Assembly: GCA_934045075.1 (NCBI GenBank) | Contig: OW203736.1 | Coordinates: 19,108,805-19,172,804 of the forward strand | Reading direction: 5' to 3' | Origin: Yponomeuta sedellus | Lineage: Eukaryota; Arthropoda; Insecta; Lepidoptera; Yponomeutidae | Length of the DNA: 64,000 nucleotides | Part shown: positions 32,701 through 44,600 of the stretch, piece after piece | How the letters are laid out: each line of letters opens with the position of its first letter | Position numbering within the stretch: position 1 is the stretch's first letter | Program-made: the position numbers and the translations under genes | The notes under the pieces: generated by a model | Seen by the model: only the letters and a program-made list of their open reading frames with translations | The model's database searches: none | Told to the model about the DNA's origin: nothing

Positions 32701-33910
32701 ACATCTGTGTGTACTTGTTATCATTTGTTTTAGGCGGAACTCCTGCGTACTGTGAAGAGGTTTGAGCGCCTGAAAACGGACCTCATCAGTACACTGCGAA
32801 GCAAGGAATGGCGCTTGGACTCAGAATCGAAGGTATATTCGACTCAGAAGCACTATAAATAAAAGTAACCTGTTCTTGTACATAGGTATCATATTTAATG
32901 ATCCTTGTGTAAGCGTTGAATTTAAAATTCAATAGTGTCAGTTCGAATAGAAACAAAATATTAGCTTTTAAAAGTACCCGGAACCGGCGTGCGTGCATTC
33001 AACGACTTATGAACGTTGATGAAGCGAAGGTGATCTGTCAGGATCGTGGCAAGTGGCAGTCCCTGGTCTCTGCCTACCCCTCTGGGATACAGGCGTGAGG
33101 TTATGTATGTATGTGTATTAGCTTTGCTCCACCAACCCGGACTTAGTCCCCCAAGATGAAGGAACCCGTGCCCCAGCAGTGGGGACAGAAAAGGGTCGAT
33201 ATCATTAGCGTTCCCTTAAAAACACCACAGACACTATAAAGTACACAGTATAGCCTGTGGTAAAGTCTTTTCTCTACCACTCGGGGATTATGGAGTGTTT
33301 TAAGAGTATTTTAAGGAATCGTGTTTTTATTAATAATCCTGACGTGTTATCCAAATTTATATATTTCTTACTTTCTTAGTTATTCGTGAGAGTGAACGAC
33401 CAACGGACGTATTTGCAGAACGAGTTGATGATATGCCAAAATAACATAATGAGGCTGCAGAGAAATGGACCCTACCATCATTGGAAGTAAGTGATCTCAG
33501 TTTCTCACATTTGTGAAACTTACAATTTTTTAAAAACGATTAACTTTGAAATCGAAAAAGGAATTCACAAAAATTGGAAATCTTATGACGTCGAACTATC
33601 ATAGTCTCGATATCAGAACACATACCTACGATCGATTTAAAAATAAACTTTTTCTTAAACAAAAAAGTATTCATTCGGAAACGTTAAAACTTATGACATT
33701 GGATTTGCCTTGACTATAATACAAGGCATAAAAAAAAAAACTGTTTTCTTCCGGCATCCGCATATTTCTAGCCAATCTTTTTTCTTTTTAAAGCTGCCCT
33801 TACATTACAGCCACGTTCCCAGGAAGAATGACGAGAGAGTCCTGGACCCAAAGCGAGGACCCATAAAAAAAATATTCGCCGCCGAGAAGCTCCCACCCAT
33901 CGCCACATGA
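29792..33910 (+). CDS. Coiled-coil protein, CCDC169-like
   Basis: Six exons, 29792-29850, 30487-30698, 32168-32220, 32734-32832, 33380-33486 and 33811-33910, all with gt...ag introns and compatible phases, give 209 aa. The protein is mostly coiled coil: NDSEIECLKNELEYEKRC, QLEKQIVNIQEELRR, LLDAIDVLKKEFPLLKERI, LRTVKRFERLKTDLIST. Near the end, RVNDQRTYL and the basic tail KRGPIKKI...LPPIA resemble the C-terminus of vertebrate CCDC169 (about 214 aa), whose function is unknown. The length agrees. The name is from memory and uncertain; the gene structure is well supported. Introns 2-5 carry inverted-repeat elements, a tandem duplication and LINE tails. Confidence 0.8.
30978..31290. repeat. Inverted-repeat element in CCDC169-like intron 2
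   Basis: 'tgcttagtgcgagttt' on the left and 'aaactcgcactaagca' on the right are complements, about 310 bp apart; inner 'cgatggcgttaacgtaaact' is loosely mirrored by 'gattaacgcgg'. A MITE-like element. Confidence 0.6.
31316..31572 (+). repeat. Two-copy tandem duplication, period ~144 bp
   Basis: 'ttttataagttgagccatgg' occurs at about 31318 and 31459, each followed by 'cagcagaccaatcagtt', 'gacggga', 'aaaagtgcccacggca' and 'tagcagttgtg'. The copies differ by scattered substitutions. Confidence 0.75.
32340..32520 (+). repeat. LINE 3'-end fragment in CCDC169-like intron 3
   Basis: 'cgaccaaataggggatgtat', 'agtacccggaaccggcgcgc' and 'tctgcctacccctctgggat' belong to the LINE tail family of 28060-28480. 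A 200-bp repeat shared with 27545-27735 follows directly (32515-32715). Confidence 0.65.
32970..33112 (+). repeat. LINE 3'-end fragment in CCDC169-like intron 4
   Basis: The + strand encodes RNRRACIQRLMNVDEAKVIC and then [16 protein letters not shown], the C-terminus of a non-LTR reverse transcriptase. It is followed at 33130-33200 by a short piece of repeat family R. Confidence 0.7.
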
Positions 33911-34204
33911 ACGGATCAAGTTGAAACCCAATTCGACAAAACCATTTTACACAAATTCAAGTAGAGTAAATACTAAAGGCCCTTTGTTAAAAAAAATACT
34001 CTTTCGACGCCAACCAGCCGTTGTCGCCATGATCTAATTATGTCTTGTCATGAGCAAAAAAATTCACCCACTAGTGGAAAACGGTCAGATGGGGCCAGCA
34101 GAAAAGTTTAAAAAAGTCTTCACACTTCTCACTGTCCATAAAGCCGCGTTTTCAGGATCTTAGTACACTTGAGTTACTTACATCGACGGAGTGCTCGCAT
34201 GTCT

Positions 34205-34300
34205 GAAATGTGGCAGAACCTTTACAAAAAAGGTAGGTTATGCGAGTCATATGCGAGCGCACCAACGCCACCAAAATGGGAGTTGAAGTAGTCGCCGTGA
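34205..34300 (+). pseudogene. C2H2 zinc-finger fragment, probably a LINE C-terminus
   Basis: The + strand reads [21 protein letters not shown], a C-x2-C-x12-H-x3-H finger, then a stop a few codons later. No Met or splice structure makes a gene. Some lepidopteran LINEs end with such a finger, and 'gaaatcggtcgggactatca' just downstream is typical of them. Confidence 0.55.
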
Positions 34301-35303
34301 CCGAAATCGGTCGGGACTATCATCATCATCACACTTGAATGACCGAGAACCAAGTTTACCTACTAAGATGCTTCTGGTATAAAGCATAGTTATATATTAA
34401 ACGGTTATATATCGCGATTAATTATTTATTTTATTTTTATGTCATACAAAATCTTACAATTATTTATTAGGTAAAACGTAATTACCTTATTTCCCGACGT
34501 TTCGGCAGCGTTACCGTTTCCCCGGTCCCGGATAGACTAAAGTGGCGAGTTTTACCTAGTAAATAATCGCGATTAGACCCGTATGAGTATCGCAAATCAC
34601 TAAGAAATCGCACAAGGATAGCGACGATATTAGTATACTTTTTTGTACTTAAGTTGCCGGTGAACACAATACGTGCAGCTTTTGGGTAGCAAAAATTGGT
34701 CACTCAGTCTGAGTGTACTAATATAGTGAAAACGCGGTCAAGGGTTAGTGAGTCTAAGGGGAATAATTTGATAAATTGTTTCACTGGACCCCAGAGCTTT
34801 AAAGTTATGTCACTGTTTCCCACCATTGGTAGCAATGCTACCGCAGCATGACTACGCGAGTCTCGTCGTTTTGAACGTTAGAAGACGCGACTTTCTAGTA
34901 CCTACATCAATTATCTAATTCTCATATTGTAGTGCCATATAACGCCGTCTTTCTGACTGTGCAGGAGTGCGATCACGTAAGTCCTCTACTGTATGGAGTT
35001 GTCTGATTGAGCCTACACGGAACTGTCAGATGCATATTTCGACACTTTGAAGTCGTCCAAATGTTTAACTCAAATGTTGGACTCAGTTTCATATCGTTTA
35101 AACGACCAACCTTGAGGATTGGTTGGGTTTATGCATAATCATATGCAGTAAATGGTAAGTTTTTTTAATAGACTTTATGAAATATGGCATTTTAGGAGTG
35201 CCCTGGATATCTACTTGTAGTAAATTAATAATAAAATTAGTAATTTAATTTTGTTAAGAAGTTTAACAACGAGAATACGAAGGGCCTAGGATAATTTCTA
35301 AGG

Positions 35304-35309
35304 TTTATT
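35304..35309 (-). terminator. Candidate polyadenylation signal of the hemicentin-like gene
   Basis: AATAAA on the - strand, 270 bp after the stop codon, in AT-rich sequence. Confidence 0.35.
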
Positions 35310-35578
35310 AATAGTTATTTATTGTTAAATAATAAAATTACGATGTATTTTACATATCTAGCACTTATATTCACTGTAGGGTCATCACAAAACCAGTTAA
35401 ATAAATTAAATAGTACAATTTCGGCATAAGTGTCTAGCAGTACATGAACACAACATCATGGCAATTTTATGTTAGTTGGTAATGTCTAATGTATTGTAAA
35501 ACAATTTTAAATAGAGCTAGAAATAAAAAACTTTTCTTAAAACTTACTTATGTCATTGAATTTAAATATGTATCTAAG

Positions 35579-35679
35579 TTAATTCCTGGTGTGTTTCATA
35601 AACCTGGCCGGAAATTCCACTGTGGCGCTTAAATACTCCTGCATATCCTCCGTTTCTGGTAGCTTGCTGTTGGATGCCG
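35579..35679 (-). CDS. Hemicentin-like terminal exon
   Basis: Acceptor 'ttttgcactccgcag'. Reads [20 protein letters not shown]...RFMKHTRN, then TAA. The two-base start fits the one-base overhang of the preceding EGF exon, which is the main support. The tail has no recognised domain. Confidence 0.72.
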
Positions 35680-38600
35680 CTGCGGAGTGCAAAAACTATT
35701 TATAGCCATTAATCATGTGGCCTCTGACAGTAAGGCCCGCCACTGTCTTATAATCCTCCACCAACCCGGACTCGGCCCCCGTGGTGGAGTATGGCCTAAC
35801 CTCCCTGCGATGCAGGAAGAGACCCGTGCCCCAGCAGTGGGGACATACAAGGGTTGATATCGAATGTCCCTACTGTCCTGGTTGGTGGAGGATTGTAAGA
35901 CAGTGGCGGGCCTTACTGTCAGAAGTTATCAAGCCCACAAAGAATCTGACATGGCTTAACGACTGCCATTACATGACAGCCGGCACCAACGGCTTAGCGT
36001 GCCTTGCGAAGCACGGAAGCGCTCGTAAAAATATCCCTAGCGGTAGTTACGAGACGGTCACCCATCCTGCACCTGACCGCGCCTGTTGTTGCTTAGCTCG
36101 AATAATTGATTCCAATCACGCGGTTCAACTAGGCCACGAGCGTTTCCATGGGGACATACAAGGGTTGATATAGAAACATGTGACTACGAAATAGTTGTAC
36201 GTTTAATGGGTGTAATCGCTGTTCTTTATTACATAAACTTAATAACGCAGCCTATACACGTCTCACTGTTGGGCACAGACCTCTCGAGGGTAGAGTATGG
36301 GTTTAAGCACCATGCGTGTCCACCGCGGATTGGCCATAGCAAGTGCTGAGGTATTTGAAAACCATAGGCACTCAGGTTTCCTCACGAAGTTTTCCTTCAC
36401 AAATAGAGAGTGGCATTTCCACGATAACTTCACAAATGTACTAACTTAGAAAACAAAGACAAAGGTAGGTGCATGCTTACCTTTGCCTTCGTTATCTAAG
36501 TTATCGTGGTCTATGATTTGTTTACGCCACTATTTGTGCCCCCCTCCACACTGTACAAACCGTAGACGCAGCGACGTCTGTAGAACTGTTAACCATACAC
36601 TGTCTCCCTCCCCGGTACGCACCGAAGGCGTTTGTAGGTCTGTAGGTCTGTTTACAGCAATCTTTGTCTCCCCAACCCGGTACGCACCGAAGTCACAGCG
36701 GCGTCTGTAGATCTGTTTACGGCACTCTTTGTCTCCCCCCCCCCCCCGGTACGCACCGAAGACACCGTCACTGTTTGTCTCCCCTCCCGGTACGCACCGT
36801 AGACGCAGCGGTGTCCTTAGATTTGTTTAGGGCACTCTTTGTCTCCCCCCCCCCCCCCCCCGGTACGCACCGTCCACGCATCGTCTTCTGTCCGCGTGCA
36901 GTCGCAGAGGTCGCGGGCACGCGCAGGCGTACCCGCCGGCCACGTTGACGCACGCGTACTCGCAGCCATCTATGCGCTGCTCACACTCGTTGATATCTGG
37001 GAAAGAGTTATATATCACAACATTTTTTTCTCAGCATGGGTGGAATTTTTTGCCTCTAAAATAGGTTTTTTTAATACATACATAACCTCACGTTTGTATC
37101 CCAGAGGGGTAGGCAGAGACCAGGGACTGCCACTTGCCACGATACTGACAGATCACGTTCGCTTTATCAACGTTCGTAAGTCGTTGCATGCACGCATGTC
37201 GGTTTCGGGTACTTTTTTTTCACTATCTAAGCGAATAGACCATAATTATACATATTTCCAATGACTGTGTTTAGAATTCTCTTAAGCAAAGGATACTTTT
37301 TATCTTCTCCATATATGTATTACATATCTCCATCAAAAAAGCGCTTTCGCCACGAAAAGGTGATCATTGCTAAGAAAGGCCATCAGATTCTTCGGACACA
37401 TATTTGTATAAAAGAAAGCAATAGAAGGAGGGAGCCGAGGAAGGATACAGCTGATTTTCAGAATATCTTATTCACAACCTAAGGACATTGGCCTTTTTGC
37501 ATCTACGTAATGAGCGTCCAGTGGCATCTTCTCCCACACTAGATGGGTGAAGGGACCACTCGGATGTTGTAGTGCCTGGGACATGGTTTCATAGATGGTG
37601 TAGGCTTGCCCAGCACCTATACTATCCTGACAGCTTAGTCGGCCTAACCCGCGGCTTGGTTGGCCCCGCACGTATTGACTAAAGGAAGGCCAATGAGACG
37701 AGATAAAGAATGTAAACAAAGTTTCAGGGGTTCAAAACATTTTTATTTGAATAAATCATAGTTATACAAATTTCGAATTCCCTATTCTAATCGCTGTCGT
37801 CTGTATTAGTCAAACATGATTCACCGGAAGAGTCCGAATCAGCCGTATTTATGACAAAACTATCCATCAATCATGTTGTCAATATGGCTATAAAAATTTT
37901 CCTCGTATCACTTCGAACGCAATCTAAACAGGAATGAACTATTATAGTTCACAAAATGGCGGATGACACCAAATGTTGACAACTGCCGTACTGAAAGTTT
38001 TCCTGTACCACGAAGTACGCAACGACAGCTGTCGTCGATCAAATGACGCCATTACCGCATCCGTGTGACAAGGACAGAGATAATCATCGCTCACTATCGC
38101 AATGTAACTCAGTAACGGTCCGTTTGTTTACATTCTTTGTGTCGTCTCATTGGCCTTCCTTTAGTCACAACGTAAGTTGCATTACAAACACAAACAACAT
38201 GTATTTAGCGTGTACTAGCTGTGCCCCGCGGTGTTACCCGCGGTTTATCGATTTTCCCATTGGAATAAGATATTTCCCCGCAGTAATACGTAGCCTACGT
38301 GTTAATCCACAGTGTCAGCTAACTCCACACCAAATTTTATTAAAATCAACCCAACCGTTTAGACATGAAGAAGTAACAAACATACACATACACACTCAGA
38401 AACTTTCGCCTTTATAATATTAGTGTAATTTACATAATAAAATAAAATAAACAGTGGATTAAAGGTCACAGTGGCTCAAGGGGCAACGACGTAGCGGATG
38501 TGCTCGCGCGAGGTGGCTCCGGATCTACAGTGGAGGGACCCGAGCCCATCGTCCCTCTACCCTTCTGACAACTGAAAACATGGCTAGACAAACGCACCAA

Positions 38601-41600
38601 CAGGTTACACAACAATGACTGGACCTCACGCACGGACTGCAGACAAGCCAGGGCAGCAATGCCAGGCAGAAACCCTCGTATGTCCCGTAGCCTCCTTCGC
38701 CTCACCAAGGCACAACTGCGCCTAGCAGCAGGGGCTCTTACTGGCCACGGTCACTTTAATAAACATCTCCTCACAATAGGTGTTACAGATAGTCCTTTGT
38801 GCAGAGCGTGCATGGACGCGGAAGAGACAGCCGCCCACGTGCTGGTGGAATGCGCGGGGCTGGCCTCACAACGGACGGCTCTCCTCGGAAACCCAGGGAC
38901 AGCATTGACACTCGCAGGCTTCTGGCTTTCCTTGAGGAGCTGGGGTGGCAGGACTAAGGCTCCTTTGGGGACAACACCTTCCATTTCACGCAAAATAGGC
39001 TCATTTGCAGTCGAGTTGCGGAAACCCAAACCGTCACCATTACCAATAATAAAATAAATACTACCCACGCCAGTACGTACCTAAGCACCGTTGTCCCACG
39101 CCCAAAGCGACGTACCCGGGCTGGCAGGCGCACCGGTAGCCTCCGTCGGTATTTTCGCACATTTGCGTCGAGTGGCAGTGGTTGTTCTCGATCAAACACT
39201 CGTCGATGTCTGAAATTTACAGACAATATAGTTAAAAAGGAGGCCTATGACCAGCAGTGGGTTTATGTGGGCTGATTATAGATAGTTAGACCAGGGACCT
39301 TGCTGCATAGAAGTACATTTCATAGTATACGAGTACTATGTCAGTTCGACGTACATTGCAATCTCAAAATTTATATAAAACTAGCTCGCGACTCCGTCCG
39401 CGTGGACTTTTTTTGCAACCCCGTTCACTCCCTTAAGGGTTAAATTTAGAACAACGGCGAAACACGTGTTCAATCAATTGTGTTGAAGAGTATTTATTTT
39501 AAGATTCAAGAAAATTAGACGACAGTCATTATACCTCCCATACAAATTTTGGCAACCCTTTTCGCCCCCTTAGAGGTTGAATTTAATAAAATCCGGTCTT
39601 ATTCCTTGCCTACATTATATATAGATCTTCTGTGCAAAATTTCAGCTTCCTAGGTCCAACGGCTTGGGCTGCGCGTTGATGAGTGAGTCAGGACTTTGAA
39701 TTTTATTTATATAGATGTTGACTAACTGTTCTACATGACTAACCTTCACAAGAGTCGCTTCCTCTGTTATACTTGTATCCCACGGCGCAAGCTTCGTCAC
39801 CAGTAGCATTCAGATTCTCCGTCAAAACAACATCGAACACTTTCGAGGGTTTTGCCGCGTTGATGTCAAATTCTTCCGCGTCGGGATTGCTCGGGGCGCC
39901 TTCGGGATAGTTCGGGCTACCCTCGGGATAGTTCGGGTTTCCTTCGGGATAGTTCGGGCTGCCTTTCGGATAGTTCGGCCCAACTTCGGGTTCTAGCTCG
40001 AATGTTGCCTCGGGAAGGTAGGGATTCTGCAAGTAAACCAGCATAAGCTTGTAAAAGCCTTTTTTATAGGTATTTTAATAGTGGTAGGGTTTCGGAGCGG
40101 TGACAGCGGAGCTTTGTAGAACGCCGGCTTCTCAATCCGGAGGTCGTGGGTTCGAACCCCGGCATGTACCAATGACTTTGTTTTCTAAGGTATGTATGTA
40201 CATTTGTGAAATTATAGCAGCAATACCACTCGCTGACAAACTCGGAAAACATCGTAAGGAAACCCTAGTGTCTGAAGTGTCAACGCGCGCTTGTTACGTA
40301 CAATGGCCCAACTATGAGGCTAATTGCGGAAATCTCAGGTCTAACTAAGTTGACAGCGGGCAGCGTGAAAATCTACTAGTATTACACAGGATTAGTATTA
40401 AGCATTATGATAGCTACACGATATTTTTACAACGGGTATGGTCAGGGTAGTAGAACTGGTAGGGGAGTCACCTTTCCCTTATGAACTTGATAGGTGTTTC
40501 TTTTGTCAATAATTAAGTAAGAGTTGCGATGCCAAAAGTGAGAACAAGACAAAACAGGCCATGGACAAGGGACGGGGCGTCGTATTAGGAACTCACCATT
40601 TCTGTCAACTCTTCTCGACTATTATTCAAAACGTCATTCTCCGAATCTTTGATACCTCTAGAGTCGCAGGGCGGCGATTCCGGACACTTTCGAATCTGCA
40701 AGCAAAATATCATACTCTGAATAAATCCAATCCATATTCTTACACTGCAGGTCCACATTCGGTATTGCAGGCGTGCCCGTCAACTCCTATATTACGCACA
40801 TCAAATCCTGAACGGTTCCAATCGTCTATCTTTCAAATTCCATACTATCACAAACGTCACGAATAAAGGATAACTGACACAAAAATTTATAGTTGGCGCT
40901 AAGAGTATTTTAACTCGCGATCGTGCTTTTTTCGCGACCTTCCTGTGTATGCATCATGGCTTCAGTTTTTACATTCCATCCAACATTTGTCTGGTTGTCC
41001 CCACGACCCTCGCGTCCCCGCGTCCTACCTGCACGTCCCGCGACGCGCGCGTCCTGCCTGCACGTCGTCCCCGCGAGACGCGCGTCCCTGCACGTTGTCC
41101 CCGCGACCCGCGAGTCCCCGCGTCCTACCTGCACGTTGTCCCCGCGACACAGCCCGCCGGGCGGGCGTCAGCGCCGCGCCCTAGAGCCCTTTCCGGTTCT
41201 TGTAATTTCTGCGTGGAACTGATAAAATACAATACTTCAAATGGTACTGTCAACACTTCAGGCGAACGATTCAAAAATACGGAAAAACGAGATCATGCGA
41301 CTTAGAAGACGAGTGTGACCTAAGTCGCATTCGCGACGATACAATTTCATACGAGTGATTCAAAAATAGATCTCCTGGTCTGCCGCCGCGTCTACCTGCA
41401 CGTTGTCCCCGCGACACGCCCCGCCGGGCGGGCGGCAGCGCCGCGCCCTGGTCTGCGCGCCCCCGCGTCCTACCTGCACGTTGTCCCCGCGACACACCCC
41501 GCCGGGCGGGCGGCAGCGCCGCGCCCTGGTCTGCGCGCCGCCGCCGCAGCTGGCTGAGCAGGCCGACCAGCGCGACCAGCCTGACCAGCGGGCCTTCGCT

Positions 41601-44600
41601 TCCACCTCCTGGCGAATTATACGGTCATCAGAATAGGGTTACCAAACCAGCGAATTGATTAAGTTTTAGATAGATAGAGAACATTTTACTGCACAACCAG
41701 AAAAAAGAATACAACCATGATTTCTTAAATCTAAGTACATGTCTGAAGGGCATTACCTCCCAATGATGGCACAACCTTGTGCTATGGCTCTCATTAGGGG
41801 AGGGCTATGTCCAGCAGTAGACTAATATAGCCTGAAGAAGAAGAAGACGTGTCAGAAGTCTTATGGGCGGCTTGATAACTTCTGACAGAAAGGCCCGCCA
41901 CTGTCGCCCAACCTTCCTGCGATGCAGGAAGAGATCCGTGCCCCAGCAGTGGGGATATATCAAAACTAACTCAATCCGAGGATTTGTACCGGATGGAAGT
42001 TGAAATAAATAAATTTCAGTAGGGAATTGGCTTAGATGCTTGGAAAACCATAAGCAAGGTCTAGCTATGTCCAGCAGTGGGCATCAAATGGCTGGTGACA
42101 ATGAGGGAATTGGCACTGATCGCTGGAGTGCCACTGGACTACTCTCTAACTCTCAGTAAATTAAGCAACCGACCTCGCAAGCCGGCATATGGCACCGCCT
42201 TCTATCCACATTGCCGCCAGTGCACTGGGTATCGTCCAACAGCCAGCGGCCAGTGGAGTTGTCCCGGACTGTGACGTAACTATCGTTGTACTGGCAGCCG
42301 CGGGCGCGGGACTGGTGACCCGTCCCGCAGGTCACGTTGCATAGACTCCACGGCGCCCAGGCTGACCATTGGCCTGGAACTGAAACAAGGCTAGGTTATA
42401 AGTGCAGTTAACACCACATCAATCTACTACAACCTACTACACTAAATTCTACTACAATGATCAATCTATGATGGGCTTTGTTGCTCTGATTTGCTTATTA
42501 TATATTTAGTTGGTGTTAAGATTGGTAGTCTAGGCTAATAATTATTTGTTTTTTTGATGTTGTAAACACACGAACCTGTTACTTGATATGTAGCTATATT
42601 ATGGCTATAAGTGAAAACCTTTAAATGACTTTTTGCTGCTATATTGTACAATGCACCCTCCATTTTGCTGTATTAGTCGATAGTTTTCCTAAAATCCAAT
42701 AAATAAATCAACTTTTACGTTCTGGTGGCAAAATCATCCGTGACCTGATACAAGAATGGGATGACTGGTCTTTTATGTTTAAAAATTAAGTGCATAAAAA
42801 TATTTGTTGGATCTTATTCATGAAAAATCAGAAAGATTCAAGGCATAGTTTAGTACTTGAATGGGATTGAGAGGGTGGTCAATCCAACCACTGTTATCTC
42901 AAATTTTGAGGTGAATGCGCCTGTAACCTAATTCTACATTTAATTCTACTTTTTAGGTGGATGCGCCTGTAAACGACTTCGGTCCAGTCTTAAATTTGTG
43001 GGTCAGCGCGTATATAGCAAACCCCATCGCCGGCACCTCTCATTTTAAGGTTGCCAAAGAAAGTAAATACACTTACTAATATAAGTCAAAAATCGTCTAT
43101 GCTTTACACAATTATTATTATTATAACCAAGCCTATCGCTGTTACCTCGAATTTTCAGATTCGGTAACCTACCCCGATGGGGTAATTAGAGGTAACAGCG
43201 ATCTGTTACCCAAGTTTTCAGCACCTGTAACCAACCCCATCGCTATTACCTAAAACTTTTAGCTCCAGTAACCGACCCCATCGATTTTACCTCTAATTTT
43301 TGTCGCCTTTAAATACCGACCCCATCACTTTTACTTTTTACCTCTAATTTTCAGCGACAGTAAACAACACATCGCTGCAACTAAAACCTCTAATTTTGAA
43401 GTGTATACCGCTGTATTGAACTCTAACTCTGTTAGTTTTAATTTCCAGATAAGCGTACCTCTAATCAACCCTCCGTAAGTTGGAGATACACGCGCCTATG
43501 TCCAATCCTATCGCAGTTACCTTTAACCTTGAGGTGGACGCGCCTGCGGCCGACGCCGGCGCCATTCTCGGCCACACACACGTAGAGGCCGGCGTGCTGC
43601 GCGCGCGCGCGCCAGATGGTCAGCACGTGACCTTCTAGCACCAGTTGGACGTCGCTGGTCGGCGTTAGGGGCTTGCCGTCCTGTGCACGTTACATTATAT
43701 TGACCCGTTAAGAATCCTTCATATTTTATTGTTTTATTTAGCCAATGTACATCGCAGTGCACGGCACAGGCCTTCTCTCAGAAAGAGGGTGAATGTCGAA
43801 ATCGGTAATAGAGGATGCATTAGCAAAGGGCAAAATTAAAAGTACCCGACACTAGAGTGAATAGTGATAAAGCGTAAAAGGTCTGTCAGGACCGTGGAAG
43901 GAAGTGGCAAGCGGTCTCTGCATACCTCTCCAATAGACAGGCGTGAGTTAATGTAATAAAATAAATAACATCTAAGCAACAAAACCACTAACCCCGTCCC
44001 AATCTAGGATTAACTGGTTATCTTTGATGTGGCAAAGATTACAAACGTAAAAATACATTCACACTGAGGCCATTTGGCCAGACTAAGCCACAAAACAGAA
44101 TAACATTAGCCAGCAACGCATATTTTGCTCTAAAAGTCTTAAAAATATGTGAATAAGCTTCATAATACCTTGTGCCAGTAAACAGTAGGCGTGGGATGGC
44201 CACCGGCGTGGCAATACAGAACGACGCTTCGGTGCAGTGACGTCACAGTCGTTTCTTCTCCACTGGAGGGCGCTTGCTCCACGGACACAGAGAAGCTAAA
44301 CTCTGTAACGCCGACTTTGTTCGTTATGACGCACGTGTATTTGCCACTATCTGTGATTTCTGTTGCGTTTATAGTCTGTGGGAAAGAATTTTTTTTTCAG
44401 TCTCACTCACAAATTAGACAGGTGTCTCACTGAGTCTCACGGAGCTATGTGATCGCGGTGGATTGTGTTAAATGGGTACAAAATAAAGGTTTCACAAGAT
44501 CGTGGGGTCTCTGTTTACCCTTCTGAATAAAACTGGGAGTCCAGGAGAATGATAATTGATAAATAATTTCACTATTTTATTTACCTGCTACTGTAACTTG

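Larger units (their letters stand above)
33911..35578. other. Intergenic stretch between two convergent genes
   Basis: Holds a zinc-finger-coding scrap (34205-34300), a repeat at 34440-34740 ('cgacgtttcggcagcgttac', 'aataatcgcgattagacccg') related to 61715-61930, and AT-rich sequence. On the - strand AATAAA at 35304-35309 could serve the hemicentin-like gene. Nothing else recognised. Confidence 0.5.

Noticed and set aside
35781..36173. 130-codon + strand open frame, with similar frames at 6282-6581, 49747-50064 and 51683-51901
   Set aside because: These are translations of repeat family R, which is interspersed non-coding DNA here.
40923..41305. Overlapping Arg/Pro/Ser-rich + strand frames
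   Set aside because: They arise from the GC-rich TSP1 donor minisatellite on the opposite strand.
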